Source: Isoetes taiwanensis (lineage: Eukaryota > Streptophyta > Lycopodiopsida > Isoetales > Isoetaceae). Taken from it: DNA of 64,000 bases. Both the position numbers and the translations under genes were made by a program. Below the pieces are notes generated by a model. It was not told the DNA's origin, did no database searches, and saw only the letters and a list, made by a program, of their open reading frames with translations. Every line of letters begins with the position of its first letter. Position 1 is the first letter of the stretch. The DNA is taken from contig JAJEKV010000080.1 in NCBI GenBank assembly GCA_021234155.1, forward strand, positions 1,286,182 to 1,350,181, read 5' to 3'. This document shows positions 34,001-45,000 of this stretch, piece by piece.

Positions 34001-34523
34001 ATTGGCATGTTATTGACCTTCAATTCAAAAAATTTCAATTGATTTTAATGGAAAGAAAAAACAGAAAGTACCAGTTTTAAAAGTACCCAGTGTAGGTACT
34101 TTTGAGGGTTCCAAAAGTGGTACACCGTAGCATGCTTTTACCCTCACTGCTAAAGCTCTCCTTTGCACAGGACGTAAATCTTGAACCTGATCATATATAA
34201 ATTTACAAATTTCATCAATCTTACGCTTCATTTTCTTTGTCACATTCCCGATATTGCAATCTTCTTGTGCCATTTCTGTTCCTTCGTTGTTCATCATGGT
34301 TCTTGCGTGGTTTAGGGTTAGCTGGAGGAATTCTGGCAAGAAGGAGGGAAATCCTGGAGCTGGGCGAAGTTCTAGCCAGAAAGTGGGAAATTCTCCTAAC
34401 GTTCAGGCGTTTCTTGGAGTGGTTAGAGCGGCGGGAATTGAAATCTGCTTCATGATTGCGTTTTAATTGACGTGGCAAGTAGTTCCGAAAAAAAAGATTC
34501 CATAAGATAGCTATTATGTACAT
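31091..34523 (-). pseudogene. DDE-type transposase of the giant transposon, decayed
   Basis: The gene occupies the right arm. Order on the minus strand: N-terminal part (34,523-34,137), a MITE, RLHFFFEPAIG and a basic region (33,829-33,457), and a Cys-rich zinc-like part CVKGECQNCG (about 32.33 kb). Then come MDFAENYTLQPF and VQSEHWNNDQITILVHI (32,059 down to 31,970), VSDVMKHDAFFVQFAL, WSDGC (31,797-31,811) and a C-terminal tail ending near 31,091. The same chain (C-x-x-C knuckle, MDFAENY, SDGC) occurs in an uncharacterised transposase-like family that I recall from fish and cnidarian genomes. The Asp in MDFAENY and in SDGC would be the first two acidic residues. At least three frameshifts and the MITE make it inactive. 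Confidence 0.7.
33838..34128. mobile_element. hAT-like MITE inside the transposase gene
   Basis: The 291-bp insert has ends AGGGTGTACCA and ACGGTGTACCA (inverted) and a perfect 8-bp duplication, AGCATGCT, at 33,830-33,837 and 34,129-34,136. It splits the N-terminal coding part of the transposase after the segment RRALAVRVKA. The interior has ACTTTT/GTACCCAG words in inverted copies and no coding frame. Confidence 0.92.
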
Positions 34524-34587
34524 ACTGAAAAAACGGTTATGTATTTGAAATGTGATACATCTCTTACTCTACATTTGGCCAAATGTA

Positions 34588-34611
34588 AGACACCCTAGCT
34601 TTCTTTTACCC
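34588..34611 (-). repeat. Right terminal inverted repeat of the giant transposon
   Basis: This is the reverse complement of 7579-7602 with no mismatch. Just inside it is a perfect 16-bp palindrome, ACATTTGGCCAAATGT, at 34571-34586. It differs from the palindrome beside the left end, so homology between the ends is confined to the 24-bp repeat while the palindromic design is shared. Confidence 0.9.
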
Positions 34612-35234
34612 TATATACTGTTGATTGTGACCCCCTGTTCCATTCTCTCCAACTCCCCTTTTAAATATTGAAGTCTGACCCCCTCATGACGGATGCAACC
34701 AATGAGCCCACAGGATTTCAAAAATTTTAATTTACTTTCTACTGCTGCATTTCGAAGAGGCTTACCCACAAACACCGGTTCTTTGTTTGTCAGCAGTTCT
34801 TTTCGCACCTCCTCCCCCACCTGATTTGCATAGTCCAAGATTTGGTCCACTGCCTCCTTCTGACGCTGCAAGGTCCCCACTCCTGAAGATCGCCTGGTAT
34901 TCACCATATCTGCAGTAGAGGTAAGGAAATCCCGAAAAGCCAAGAAATCCTTCACCTTTTCGCCCTTCTCTATCGCTGCTAGGTGACCCGCAATCTCCCG
35001 GATTTGGCTATGTCCCTTCTCACTTAGGGTACGAATGATATTTAGTAATTCTGCATTCCTGGCTTCCCTTTTGTCATTATTCTTTCCCGTCACTGTTGTC
35101 CCATTTTCCCCCAAATATGCCCCTTTCTGCACATTTTCCAATACCAGTCCTGTCTGTCCCAACTGTTGTACATTCCTAGACAACCCTGTCTCTTGTTCCA
35201 CTGTTTTCAACGAGTCTTTTCCTTCTTTTTCCAT
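34612..35234 (-). pseudogene. LINE-A ORF1, N-terminal part
   Basis: The frame starts at ATG 35,234 and runs through a predicted helical region (KEAVDQILDYANQVGEEV) into PVFVGKPLRNAAVESKLKFL and CGLIGC, the start of a DUF4283-like domain. It reaches a stop created by the transposon end. When the 27-kb insertion and one TATA are removed, the next codons are those at 7574 (YWIDFPFF), continuing the same domain. The two halves are therefore one gene split by the insertion. Confidence 0.88.
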
Positions 35235-35630
35235 TTTTTAATGTTTTAGATTTTCTCAATACTGCAAAGCGATCTACACTCCTAACTGTAAACTTTCACA
35301 ACTATTTTGCTATCCGTCCACGAACAATGCGTATGAAAGACACCAGCAACACTAACATTCCTATCACCCACAAACTCACCCAACCAAGATTCTAGAAGCA
35401 GGACCTCAGATTGAGGAACCACGGATGAGATAGGTGTAAATAATTCTTCAGGGAAGAATCTATTGTACACCAAGCTCTCCCATAGCCATGCACTCTCTCC
35501 CTCAAGCCATCCACAAGAGAATCTCTCCCCTTGGATCAGGATCGTGAAGAGTTTCATGGTTTAGGGTAGAGAGGTTTCTGTTCTCCCGCCCGCGCTTCTG
35601 CCATCCCCATGTCGATCATAACATTTTAGA
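35235..35630 (-). other. LINE-A 5' leader
   Basis: This is the region upstream of the ORF1 start on the minus strand. It includes an open frame, 35,557-35,282, without a recognised domain (contains GWLEGESAWLWESLV). The exact LINE 5' end is not defined; sequence character changes near 35.63 kb. Confidence 0.45.
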
Positions 35631-37960
35631 AAACCCCCACAGAGCTCATACTCTGCACAATGAATGCATTGAACCAAGTAAGAAACTTGAACTTTATAAA
35701 GTAACTTACTGCATTGGCGAATAAATCAATTTGCCTAAAAGTATTGAAATTGTCGAGTGCAAATTCGATGCAGGCTATATCGTGGAAAATGACAACATAA
35801 ATGAGCATGGGGCTATGGAATACCAATTATGGAGCCGTACTCAAAATATATGAAGCTGCAAACCCAAAACCAAATAGAATGATCAGTTGGGATTAGGAAA
35901 CCCCTGCTCATCTTGGAATTAAGCATGTTATTCAGTGCAGGTCTTTGCATTCATTAGAAATTTCAAATGTTCTTCATACCACTATAACATTTCTAGGCAA
36001 ACAAACCTTGTCGGCTTTGCAATAGAGGCTTTGGCTTCAGATAATAAAGGCTTTGGCTTCAGATAAGGTCTTGTGGTCTATTTGTATCTGCCCAAAGGAG
36101 CAGAATGTGCTACGGACCTTAGCTATAGCAGCAAATCCAAGGTGGAAAAACATGTAGAAAAGGGCAATTACTGTTTTAAGAGGTCCTTAATCCAACATGC
36201 AAACACAGATTAAAAAGCCCAGAATTAGTATCTCTGGGCCCTTCGGCAAAGATCTTGGCTTCCACTGCCATAAGCGCAGCTCTAGTTTACTATCAACTTT
36301 TGGATGGTACTTACTACTACTGGCTGATAAAGGATGATATCTTTTCGAGTTCACGCAATGCCTTCTAGCAATTTGCCAAACCAACAAACACAGCCGCTAC
36401 ATCCTTTTGTAGGCTTAGATTCATAGTGGCAGATTTCTGGTTGATCAAAACTGCCATCGCCTGGAAGGAAACATTTTTTGCAGTGGGGCAGGAAAATACA
36501 ACTGCTTATAAGAATGTCCTCCTTTCCCTCTTATCCTGTGAAGAAAACATCAGAACCAATTAATGCAACCGACACTGAAGTCCTGATTCCCTTCCGACAA
36601 AAATCTGGATGCCCAGACAGAACTCAGTTGCCGGGAGCAGAATCAGACGCATATTACGGCTTCGGATTTGCACTTCTTCAATCTGGCGCAAAACAGACAC
36701 CACAAGAATACGTGTCAATTCAAAAAGAATTTAGATTGCGGCAGAGAAACAGAGGGGATACACGAAGAAAAGTATTCTATTGCAGTGCCATGGATTACAA
36801 AAACTCTGCCCTAAAAAGGAACAGAAGGACGACGGTTCTTTAAAGCAGAAAGCCATGCTGTAAAAATCTCAAGGAAAGGCTTGTGAAATGAAGAATAGGG
36901 TTCCTACGACTCCAAGCGACATGGCGATGTGGGTTTAATTCATAAGCGACATGGAGAGATGGCTCAGAGCTAACATAACTCCATAGTCTCCTTTCCTCCA
37001 TAGTCTCCTTTCCTGTCCACGCACAACGGGCCACAATAGCGCTCACCTTTCCGTTTCTTTCTGCTGCAGGAAAAGCCTATAACCTTTCGGAGAGTTCCAC
37101 AACCTAGTATGAGCTTCTGGAATTATCTTGAAGCTAGTATGAGCTTCCGGAACCATCTTCTAGCTCCTATTTGCAGTATACGTGCCAGCCTTTGAAAGGC
37201 CAAATTTTCTTACACTTACACGTGTTTAATTCTAAACAAATGATTAAAAAATACTTAAATAGGTTTAAGTTGGCCCCTTACCCTCCATATTACAATTATA
37301 TATTAGAGATATGTATTGCTTACTCCTTATTGCTTACTTTGGATCATTGGATCCAGTGATAATTTCATGAATATGCCCTAAACCCATGTAGAAGCCCGTA
37401 CTCCCCATACATGTATTCATACACTGTGTACATATGTATGTAAGATAAATAGAAACAGAATATATATTATTCAGATAATTTTGCAACCTTCTTGAGTGGA
37501 CGAAAATTAAATTGCACTCACATCACAGAAACAACTTAACTAGGTAAGCACATCATTAACAACAAGACAGTACATGTAGAGACTCACAATACAGAAACAA
37601 CTTAACCAGGTAAGCACATTGTTAACAGCAACACAGTACATGTAGAGAACTGGAAGAGGGACATGAAATTACATGTATGAAGTCCAACTTACATACAGAA
37701 AGCTGAAACTTTTGCATTGATAAAGTACCTAGGTAGCTTCACAAAGAAGTCTCCACAAGAGGTGTATACACAAGATAGACAAGCTTTGTACATACAAAAC
37801 CATAAACTCAACAGCAAGTTCCCATAGCCATGTCAGACCTGCATAGTGCGAAAGTACAGCATCCCAAGACGTTCCAGTGTGTTATTGTGCCTTATGAAGA
37901 GAGCCTGCATCAAGTTCATGTAACCACGGAAGACCCTGCATTGCCTCAAAGAGACCTTTA
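35630..37960. other. Unassigned sequence, possible intron and exon remnants
   Basis: No gene could be assigned. A direct repeat, GGCTTTGGCTTCAGATAA, lies at about 36,030-36,066. A plus-strand frame, 36,478-36,843, has no recognised motif. A duplicated GAAACAACTTAAC(C)AGGTAAGCACAT unit lies at about 37,527 and 37,596. Confidence 0.3.
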
Positions 37961-37964
37961 AATC

Positions 37965-38805
37965 TTACATATCTAGATAGTGCAAAGCTTCCTCCAAGTG
38001 TTGAATGGTGTTGCACATAGCAGTTTTAAATTTCCTAATGTTCATCATAGTTTCCTTTGACACCAAGTCCATGTCAACGTGAAGGTAAAAACATTCGGAC
38101 TTGTTTTCACCTGCACCATGCCCACACTTCTCAAGTTCTTCATCAGAGTCGGTGTCTATGTTTACAAATGGGCTGAAAACAACATCCCTAGCTGCAACGG
38201 CCATAGCATTGCTAACTTCTTTGATTGTGCCTACATGAAAACGAAGAAATATATGAGTAAAGGAAAGACCCTAAGTTACTGAGCAGAGAAGGACCAATCT
38301 TGGAAATTGAGGGGGATGTAAGATGGGCAGCCATCCAAGGGTGTGTCTGCAGGGCTATCATGTGTCTCCTCTCTACTTTCTTTGTTCTCCTCACTCTCTT
38401 CAGCATCCTCAATGATTGCCTTAGCATTCCAGAACCTCCTTCTCGCCTTCCCAATCCACTCTATCGGAACTATTCTAGGAGGAAGCCCATACCACACTCC
38501 TCACGTCACTATGAGTGGCGTACCCCGAATTCAGAGTTAACTGCCAAACAACCTCTACACGCTGTTGGGAAATGAAGGCGGTGTTGGATGGAAGAATCCA
38601 AGCACCACTGAGCACAACTTTCTCCGTACGAAGCATGCTGCAAACAGTTTGAATCAGGGATGCGGTCAATTGTCTCCTCCCATGATAAAGTCGGAAGTGC
38701 CTAGCTTTTAGAAGCAGGTTATGATTATCAAGATTAACATAGTTCTTAATGTCACCGGCTCCGTAGAGTGCATCCAAATCTTTTTCACGTTCAATCTGTT
38801 CAGCA
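37965..38805 (-). pseudogene. Unrecognised multi-part gene fragment
   Basis: Minus-strand frames look protein-like and are collinear. IEREKDLDALYGAGDIKNYV follows an acceptor-like CTGAACAG near 38,797. VEVVWQLTLNSGYATHSDVR ends near 38,480. A second frame continues with YGLPPRIVPIEWIGKARRRF and an acidic stretch. Another segment (38,204-37,965) reads VFSPFVNIDTDSDEELEKCG. A one-base shift near 38,490 breaks the frame. I do not recognise the family. It may be another transposon-encoded protein, cut upstream by the repeat region at 38.82 kb. Confidence 0.4.
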
Positions 38806-38859
38806 GTTACATCTTATATTTATATTTATATCATAACATATATATGTTCTTATGTTTGT

Positions 38860-39090
38860 CGTGTTGAATCCGGCCGTTGATCCGAGATCCTACTCATGTG
38901 GCTTTGGGACATATCCTACGGCCTGGATGGCTTGGTAGTTTGTGTATAGACTATATGTAAGCGATCCTACGGTCCAGGTTGATTTGATCCTGATCGTCGG
39001 TCCGAGATCCTACGGCTCACATTGGTTTGGGACACATCCTACGGTGCACATGGCTTTGGGAATTATATGTAATCGATCTAACGGTCCAGG
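38860..39090. repeat. GATCCTACGGCTCA repeat tract, left part
   Basis: Diverged units with GAGATCCTACGGCTCA, GGCTTTGGGACATATCCTA and ATATGTAATCGATC alternate here and resume at 40,731-40,905. The tract was split by the solo LTR. There is no coding signal. Confidence 0.75.
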
Positions 39091-39094
39091 TTGA

Positions 39095-40725
39095 TGTGAC
39101 GTTCCACGTATTTATACGGTATACGTAACATATTTATATGGTATACGTATAAATATACCGACACATTACCCATTAAAGGTACGCCACCAGGGGGTACTGT
39201 AACCTAGGGGGTTGTCCTAAAAGAGATTAAATTAGCTATGCTAATTTAATCATTAAAGATAATAACCTATAACTTAGAGAATTAAGGTTCAAATGGATTA
39301 ATTAGGCTAATTAATGCTTTGGGAAGGCGCCACCTGGCCTAAATCGATTGGCCAGCATGGGGACTTCCAAATTAGGCTGTCAACCTGATCCATATATCCC
39401 TAATTAACTCCCAAAATTCGTCCAAAAAGGAGCAGGAGCTGAGCGCCTACCCTGCCCAACTGAGCGCCACCATACCAAGCACTTTCACCTGTGTAGCTGA
39501 AGCTGAACACCAAGACCAGGAAGATGGAAGCACCAAACGATAACGGGTCTAGCAGGAACTCAGGTGGGTGGCTAGGATAGCCTGTGAATTCTAGGGTAGC
39601 GCCCCTGTTGGGCACTGGTTGTGTTTGTTTCTTTGTTCTCTCTGTGCTTTACTTGTAGGAACTAACCCTTGATTGTAAAGGTGAGTTCTCTGTATTTCTG
39701 ATGCTGGTTTTGCTCTTAAAGGATGGATTGATGGTTCTTTGCATAGCTTTACTCTGGAAATGGGGGGATAAGGGGGGTAGAGACCTCTGAGCCCATTTAT
39801 TGTAGTATGCTCCTAGATAGAGCCCTGTATTATCCTATTAGATGCGGCCTGTGTACAAGGGACCACCGGGTCATAGATGCTATGGATTGGCTTAGCACCA
39901 AAGAAGGGACGCAGTGGTGAAGTGGGGGTGGGGTCTTGCACGAATATAAAAGGCTCCTGAGACTCCTACAGTGGGCTAGGCCTGATAGCCGGTCACGTAG
40001 AGGGCCGGGTATGGGTCTGACACTCCCTGGGTGTAGAGGTGTGATCCGTATGGAGCATCTTGCACTTTGAGTAGATTTAGGGTGAGTAAGTCGGGTATGA
40101 ATGCGGGGGTCACTGATGCGGCACGTATTCTCTAGCTCACCCATGGAACCACTGTGATCCTGGAAGGGGACGCTTCCCTGACCTGCCTCATCGGACCGGG
40201 GCGTCATGAACCCTGGAGTAGGCTCCGCAGGGTGATACCTCGAGCCTGCGTCTCCGGAAGGCTATAGCGAAGCCATAGTGTGAATCGACCCATCTGCAAA
40301 ATGTGCACAGGAGTAGCCGATGTTCTATGCCAGCCAACGCCAGGTTATACCTCTGTCTGCTGATCTCTTGAGGCCGAGCCATCAGTCTATCCTCACAGGA
40401 GTCTGAACCGGGGTAGAACCTGGGGTTTGGGGTGTTTTCTTAGTTTAGATGCATATTCTTTGCCGTTGGTATTTGGATGGATGCGCCACCCTTCGTGGTG
40501 GTTATTTATATATGATTTATGCTGTGTGCTAACATACGCTTCCGCGACGTAGGAGTCCCACTGAAGGCGTGGGCCGAATGACACCTCCGTGTCCTTCACT
40601 CGGGCATCTCTCTATAGATGGCCCGGGATAGACGGAGGGCCCTGCTCGTGGCGATATGGTCGCCATGAGGGGAAAGTCCCCGTATGTATACGGCCGGGGG
40701 CCGTATATATTCAGGGAGCGTCACA
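39095..40725. mobile_element. Solo LTR of a retrotransposon (1631 bp)
   Basis: The sequence starts TGTGACGTTCCACG and ends GGGAGCGTCACA (TG...CA with extended TGTGACG inverted ends). It is flanked by a perfect 5-bp target duplication, GTTGA (39,090-39,094 and 40,726-40,730). No internal region is attached, so it is a solo LTR left by recombination between LTRs. Ends, length and interior words such as GTGCACAGGAG and ATGCCAGCCAA match the LTR at 58,975-60,580. Confidence 0.92.
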
Positions 40726-40730
40726 GTTGA

Positions 40731-40905
40731 TCGTGATCCTGATCGTCAATCTGAGATCCTACGGCTCAGGTGGCTTGGCACATATCCTACGGTCCACATG
40801 GCTTTGGGAATTATATGTAATAGATCATACGGCTCATATTGCTTTTATATGGTGAGATCTTGATCGTTGATCGAGTCTAAGATCCTAAGGCTCATGTTGA
40901 ATGCT
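40731..40905. repeat. GATCCTACGGCTCA repeat tract, right part
   Basis: This continues the tract at 38,860-39,090 with the same units (GAGATCCTACGGCTCA, GGCTTTGGGAATTATATGTA). Confidence 0.75.
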
Positions 40906-40924
40906 CGTCCCTTAAGAAAAGGCT

Positions 40925-41010
40925 TTTAAATTTTTTTATGTTATTGGGGGGATTCGAACCCTAACACTTAACCCCCCAAACCCCCCACTCTAACCACTAG
41001 ACCAAGCATT
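40925..41010 (-). mobile_element. tRNA-derived SINE-like unit
   Basis: On the minus strand TGGTCTAGTGGTTAGAGTGG resembles a pol III A box and GGGTTCGAATCCCC a B box, separated by a G-rich spacer (GGGGGGTTTGGGGGG). An A-rich tail follows. The acceptor-stem halves do not pair, so it is tRNA-derived rather than a tRNA gene. A similar unit is at 61,081-61,172. Confidence 0.6.
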
Positions 41011-41089
41011 AATTCTATGGACAATTTATGCTTCAAATACACTTAAGGGTAATGTTCTAATTAAGATAAAATACAGTATAACACTCTAG

Positions 41090-41785
41090 CTAGTTCAAAA
41101 GAGTTCTAGAATGTTCTGGAAGGCTCTAGAAAGTTCTAGAATCTTCTAGAAAGTTCCAAAATATTCTAGAAAATTCTAGAACATAAGAGAATCTGGAGGG
41201 AACCTAAGAAAATTCTTCTAGAAAGTTCCAAATTGTTCTAATAAGTTCTAGAATGTTCTAGAATGCAGGGGAATCTATGGGAATGTAAGAGAGTCTAGAG
41301 AAATACTTTCAGAAAGTTCTAGAATATTTTTAAAGTCAGTTTTAGAATGTAAAGGAATCCAGGAGAATCTAACGAAATCTAAGAAAATCTCATAAAATGT
41401 AAGAGAATCTAGGAAAATATTTACAAACCTAAAGGAATCTCTTAAAATCTAGGGGATCTAAGGGAATGTTCATAAAATCTAAGGGAATCTAAGAAAATGG
41501 TGATGAAATCTTAGAGTATCTAGGGGAATCTTTATAGAATCTCTTTGAATCTCATATAATGTAAGGGAACCTAGGGCAATCTCATAAAATATAAAGGAAT
41601 CTAAGGGGATCTAAGGGGATCTTCATAGAATCTTGAAGAATCTACGAAAATCTAATGGAATCTAGAGGGAATCTTATAAAATTTAGAGGAATCTCCACGA
41701 AACCTCCAAGGGAACCTTGGTAGAATCTTAGAGAATCTATGAATTTAGAGTATTCTCAAGAGATTCTTTTAGAATGTAGGGCACG
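41090..41785. repeat. Low-complexity tract of TTCTAGAA and GGAATCTAAG words
   Basis: About 700 bp are built from degenerate units of about 10-20 bp, first TTCTAGAAAGTTCTAGAATG-like, then GGAATCTAAGGGAATCT-like. This looks like an old degenerate minisatellite. There are no genes. Confidence 0.8.
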
Positions 41786-41914
41786 ACAAGAACTTGCAGC
41801 ATAGGAATAGGAACATGCTAAAACTCGAACATGCACCGTATGACGCATTAAATTTCTTGTTTATATATATAATAAAATTATCCTGTAAGTATGTATGTCA
41901 TGCATAACACTTGG

Positions 41915-42000
41915 AGGGCTCGGATTGTGCCACGTGGCATACCGTCTGAACTTTTTCTCGGCTCAGATTATGCCACGTGGCATGCCATGTGAACTTTTTC
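41915..42000. repeat. Duplicated unit with CCACGTGGCAT
   Basis: Two copies of GCCACGTGGCAT...GAACTTTTTCTC lie about 41 bp apart. The CACGTGGCATG word is shared with the 19-bp minisatellite and is also a G-box core. A functional role is not shown. Confidence 0.6.
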
Positions 42001-42084
42001 TCATGCAAAAAGGTGCGTGTCCCTTGAAAATTTTTGACGGTGAAGATGTTGAACTGTTTTGCCACGTCCTAGATCCACATCAAG

Positions 42085-42217
42085 CATAAAAAAAGATACG
42101 GACGGTTTAGGTCGTTCGTCCAAATCGGACGATCGTTCGATTTAGATCCGGTAAAAAAAGATACGGACGATTTAGGTCGTTCGTCCAAATCGGACGATCG
42201 TTCGATTTAGATCCGGC
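42085..42217. repeat. 65-bp tandem duplication
   Basis: The unit AAAAAAAGATACGGACG followed by GTTTAGGTCGTTCGTCC and CGGACGATCGTTCG is present twice with one substitution. Confidence 0.9.
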
Positions 42218-42419
42218 CGAGGGCGGTCTAGGGTTTTTTCTTTTCGTTACCTCTTTCTTATGGAGGTCGGTCGATCCCAGCTATGGCTAGAAGAGCAGCA
42301 TATGATGTTGTTGACGTTGCCTCAGTCTGTGGCTGCACCATGCTTTCTTTGGTATAGAAGAGCAGGGCTGATGCAAGTTAACCCTGCTCCTGCAATTCTT
42401 GGATCGATTCAGAGTAATA

Positions 42420-42625
42420 TTCAGACCGTTTTTGTAAGCTCTTTAAGGATCTGTCTTTATGACAAATATATGTTCAGAATGATTGCATTGGTTGCTTTTG
42501 GACTAGACATAGTAATCTGTATAGGTGTTCTTATAAGGATTATCTTTACATACTGGTGCACAAATACATTTATCGTTATAGTCTATTTTAAGTGAAACAA
42601 AGGTTTCTAATAAATGGATTTTAGA
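42420..42625 (+). repeat. Copy of the 49.26-49.46 kb segment
   Basis: About 200 bp (TGTCTTTATGACAAATAT, then GATTGCATTGGTTGCTTTTG, ending ATTTTAGATTATA) is nearly identical to 49,260-49,458. A short frame through it is conserved only because the copies are recent. It suggests a dispersed or locally duplicated unit about 7 kb apart. Confidence 0.85.
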
Positions 42626-43569
42626 TTATACTAGAAAATTGCCTACCGTTGGTGGGCTTTCTATGTGATATGAAGATTGGGATACTAATGTGTTGTCTAT
42701 GAGCAAGTGACGTTAAAGTACGGGGTACAGTTTGTGTTGTTTGGAAGTCCCTTAAAGATGTAGATCCCATACTTCTATGCCCTTTTGTTAAAGCCAACGA
42801 CCTATGCCAGTTCAAGCATGAAAAATATTATTGCCTGTTTGAGCAGCTTGCAATGTTCAAAAGGCAGTAGAAGGGAACTGAAAGTTGCAGAACCCTGAAG
42901 TTGAACCCTGAAGTGGCAATGACAAATGCAGCTTAAAACCCTATCTAATATTGGAAAACCAATCATATAGGCATGTGGACCTAACAGAGAGACATAAATA
43001 ACATACAGGGGTCTTAATCCAAAACTAATCCAAAAGTGTTATGGTTGGAATGACCTAACTGAGATTCATAAATAATTCTATACCAATTTTCATATAGATC
43101 TTCATACAGCGCTTTCGTCAGGCATAAGATATCTATAAATGTGCCCAGTTGGTATGAGGAGTTACATATATTCTTGGGGTAGATAACCCTTGTCCATCTA
43201 AAAAATAGGTGGTCAAGTTCAAGGGATCTATATAGAATAACTATACAATGTCAAAGTATAGCAAAAGTGATATATGAAGCATTGCCATTTGCTATAGCTC
43301 TATTTGCATCAGTCTAAGTTGCAACTATAGCCATCAACTAATGCATGGGCTTTGAAATAGCTTTCACTTAAATCAATTCAACGCATGGCCTCACTTAAAG
43401 AGAAAAATGCCTGGCATATGTACTTATTTGTATGGTGTCTTCTTGAAAAAGCTCTTTATAATGTCCTCTTTATAATGTTCACATATAACGCTAGGATGAA
43501 CTTTCTTTTAAAGGCAGTGTTTCGACAGACGACCAGCAATAACTATGAAAGTGGTGGTGCCATCTCCAG

Positions 43570-43795
43570 CAACTATATCCAACCACTATATCAATCTATA
43601 TCTCACAAAGCAAAACTACAAAATGGCGATGCCTTCTAAGACAGTGAAATACTATTGCTGTATTGGAATTTCTTCGTAAACATTATCCAACCACTATATC
43701 AATCTATATCTACAAAGCAAAACTACAAAATGGCGATGCCTTCTAAGACAGTGAAATACTATTGCTGTATTGGAATTTCTTCGTAAACATTTAAA
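43570..43795. repeat. About 113-bp tandem duplication
   Basis: The unit containing ATCCAACCACTATATCAATC, AAATGGCGATGCCTTCTAAG and TTGCTGTATTGGAATTTC occurs twice head to tail with a 2-bp difference. It contains no gene. Confidence 0.9.
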
Positions 43796-45000
43796 CAGGC
43801 AATTGTTTTCATTGCCATATTCACTATGTCCAACACCTCACACATGCAGGAATTGTAATGCAAAACACTTGAAGCCCATAGCCATTGGCAAACACATATG
43901 CTGAAAATGTGGAAATCGCCCCAAAATGATACCTAATCGACCAATTGTTGAAGATTTTTTTATGCAAGAAATGAGATACAGAGTCAGCAAAGAGAAATGA
44001 GTTCTTAGACTGCCAGCAAAATATAACAAAAGCATAAAACAAATAGCTTATAGTTCTGGCCACGGCCAGCAAGATCAGAGACCCTTTTCATATCATTGAG
44101 TGCTGGAACAGATTGCTGAACTTTATCTCGAACAATTTGGAACCATGGGAGACATATTGAATTTGCACAGAATAAGAACCCAAGGAGAAACAATGAAAAT
44201 ATGGGAAGTATATATGCATCTTCAGATTTGTGGTAAGCCACATTTCAACAAAAAGAGCTGGCCGAAATTCTTACCTACGATGCCTTCTATCTGTTGGAAT
44301 GCTAGAGGTGGATTAGGTGCAGATAAAGGCAACGAATCTACAGCATAATGTTCTCAATGTGGTGAAGGCCATGTGCATACATTTGACAATTTGCGTAGAC
44401 TTCGTGCAGATTATTATGTAGACATTAAAAAATTCTCACCTTTTTTATACGCACATGACTAACAATACTTTGCATCTTGATGAAGATGTTGCTTGCAAAT
44501 TGTGCATTTCGTAGTTCCATATTTCCATATGGAGTCTACAGTACATGTTCCAGTCTCATTTTCCCACAGGACATTAAGCAAATATGTCCATCTTACTTTT
44601 CAAATTTATCAAATCTTCCAAAAAATATAACTGAGCATATATCATCCAAAAACGTTTTCTTCTGTTATACATGACTTCCATCTATCAATAGAATCCATAG
44701 ATAAAAAGGACAAAAATCTATGCTGCAAATCCCGCATTAGGATGCTTTTAAGTAGTTTAGTGTTAGAAAGCTATATCCAGACATGGCAGACAAAAATGTA
44801 CGCTTGCCATGGGTGTCGTATCGAACAGCAAAGGCAATGGCAAAGGTAGGTCCAGAGAGAAAGTTCCTGTCATGGATCTTTTGTAGCTATTCCTCCTGAT
44901 GTCTTTGTTTCACTACTGGAATCAAAGGGTTCGCATGATCTATCTTCGTTCTTCTAAGCAGTACTTTCTGGTTGTATTTGAAATAGCTTTCGAAGGCATC

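Larger units (their letters stand above)
7579..34611. mobile_element. Giant nested DNA transposon (27,033 bp) inserted in LINE-A ORF1
   Basis: The two ends are perfect 24-bp inverted repeats starting GGGTAAAAGAAAGCTAGG (7579-7602 and 34588-34611). Each is flanked by TATA (7575-7578 and 34612-34615), and the LINE ORF1 continues in frame across the insertion. The arms carry convergent decayed genes: a Ulp1/FCP1-like gene on the plus strand at left, and a DDE transposase on the minus strand at right. Both are followed by a related 3' module (about 13,003-13,045 and 30,195-30,245). Without later inserts the element would be roughly 13-14 kb. The 4-bp AT-rich target duplication recalls the Sola superfamily, known from mosses among others, but the assignment is not proven. 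Confidence 0.85.

Noticed and set aside
40925-41010. A functional tRNA gene
   Set aside because: Pol III boxes are present but the acceptor stem does not pair and a G-rich spacer replaces the anticodon region.
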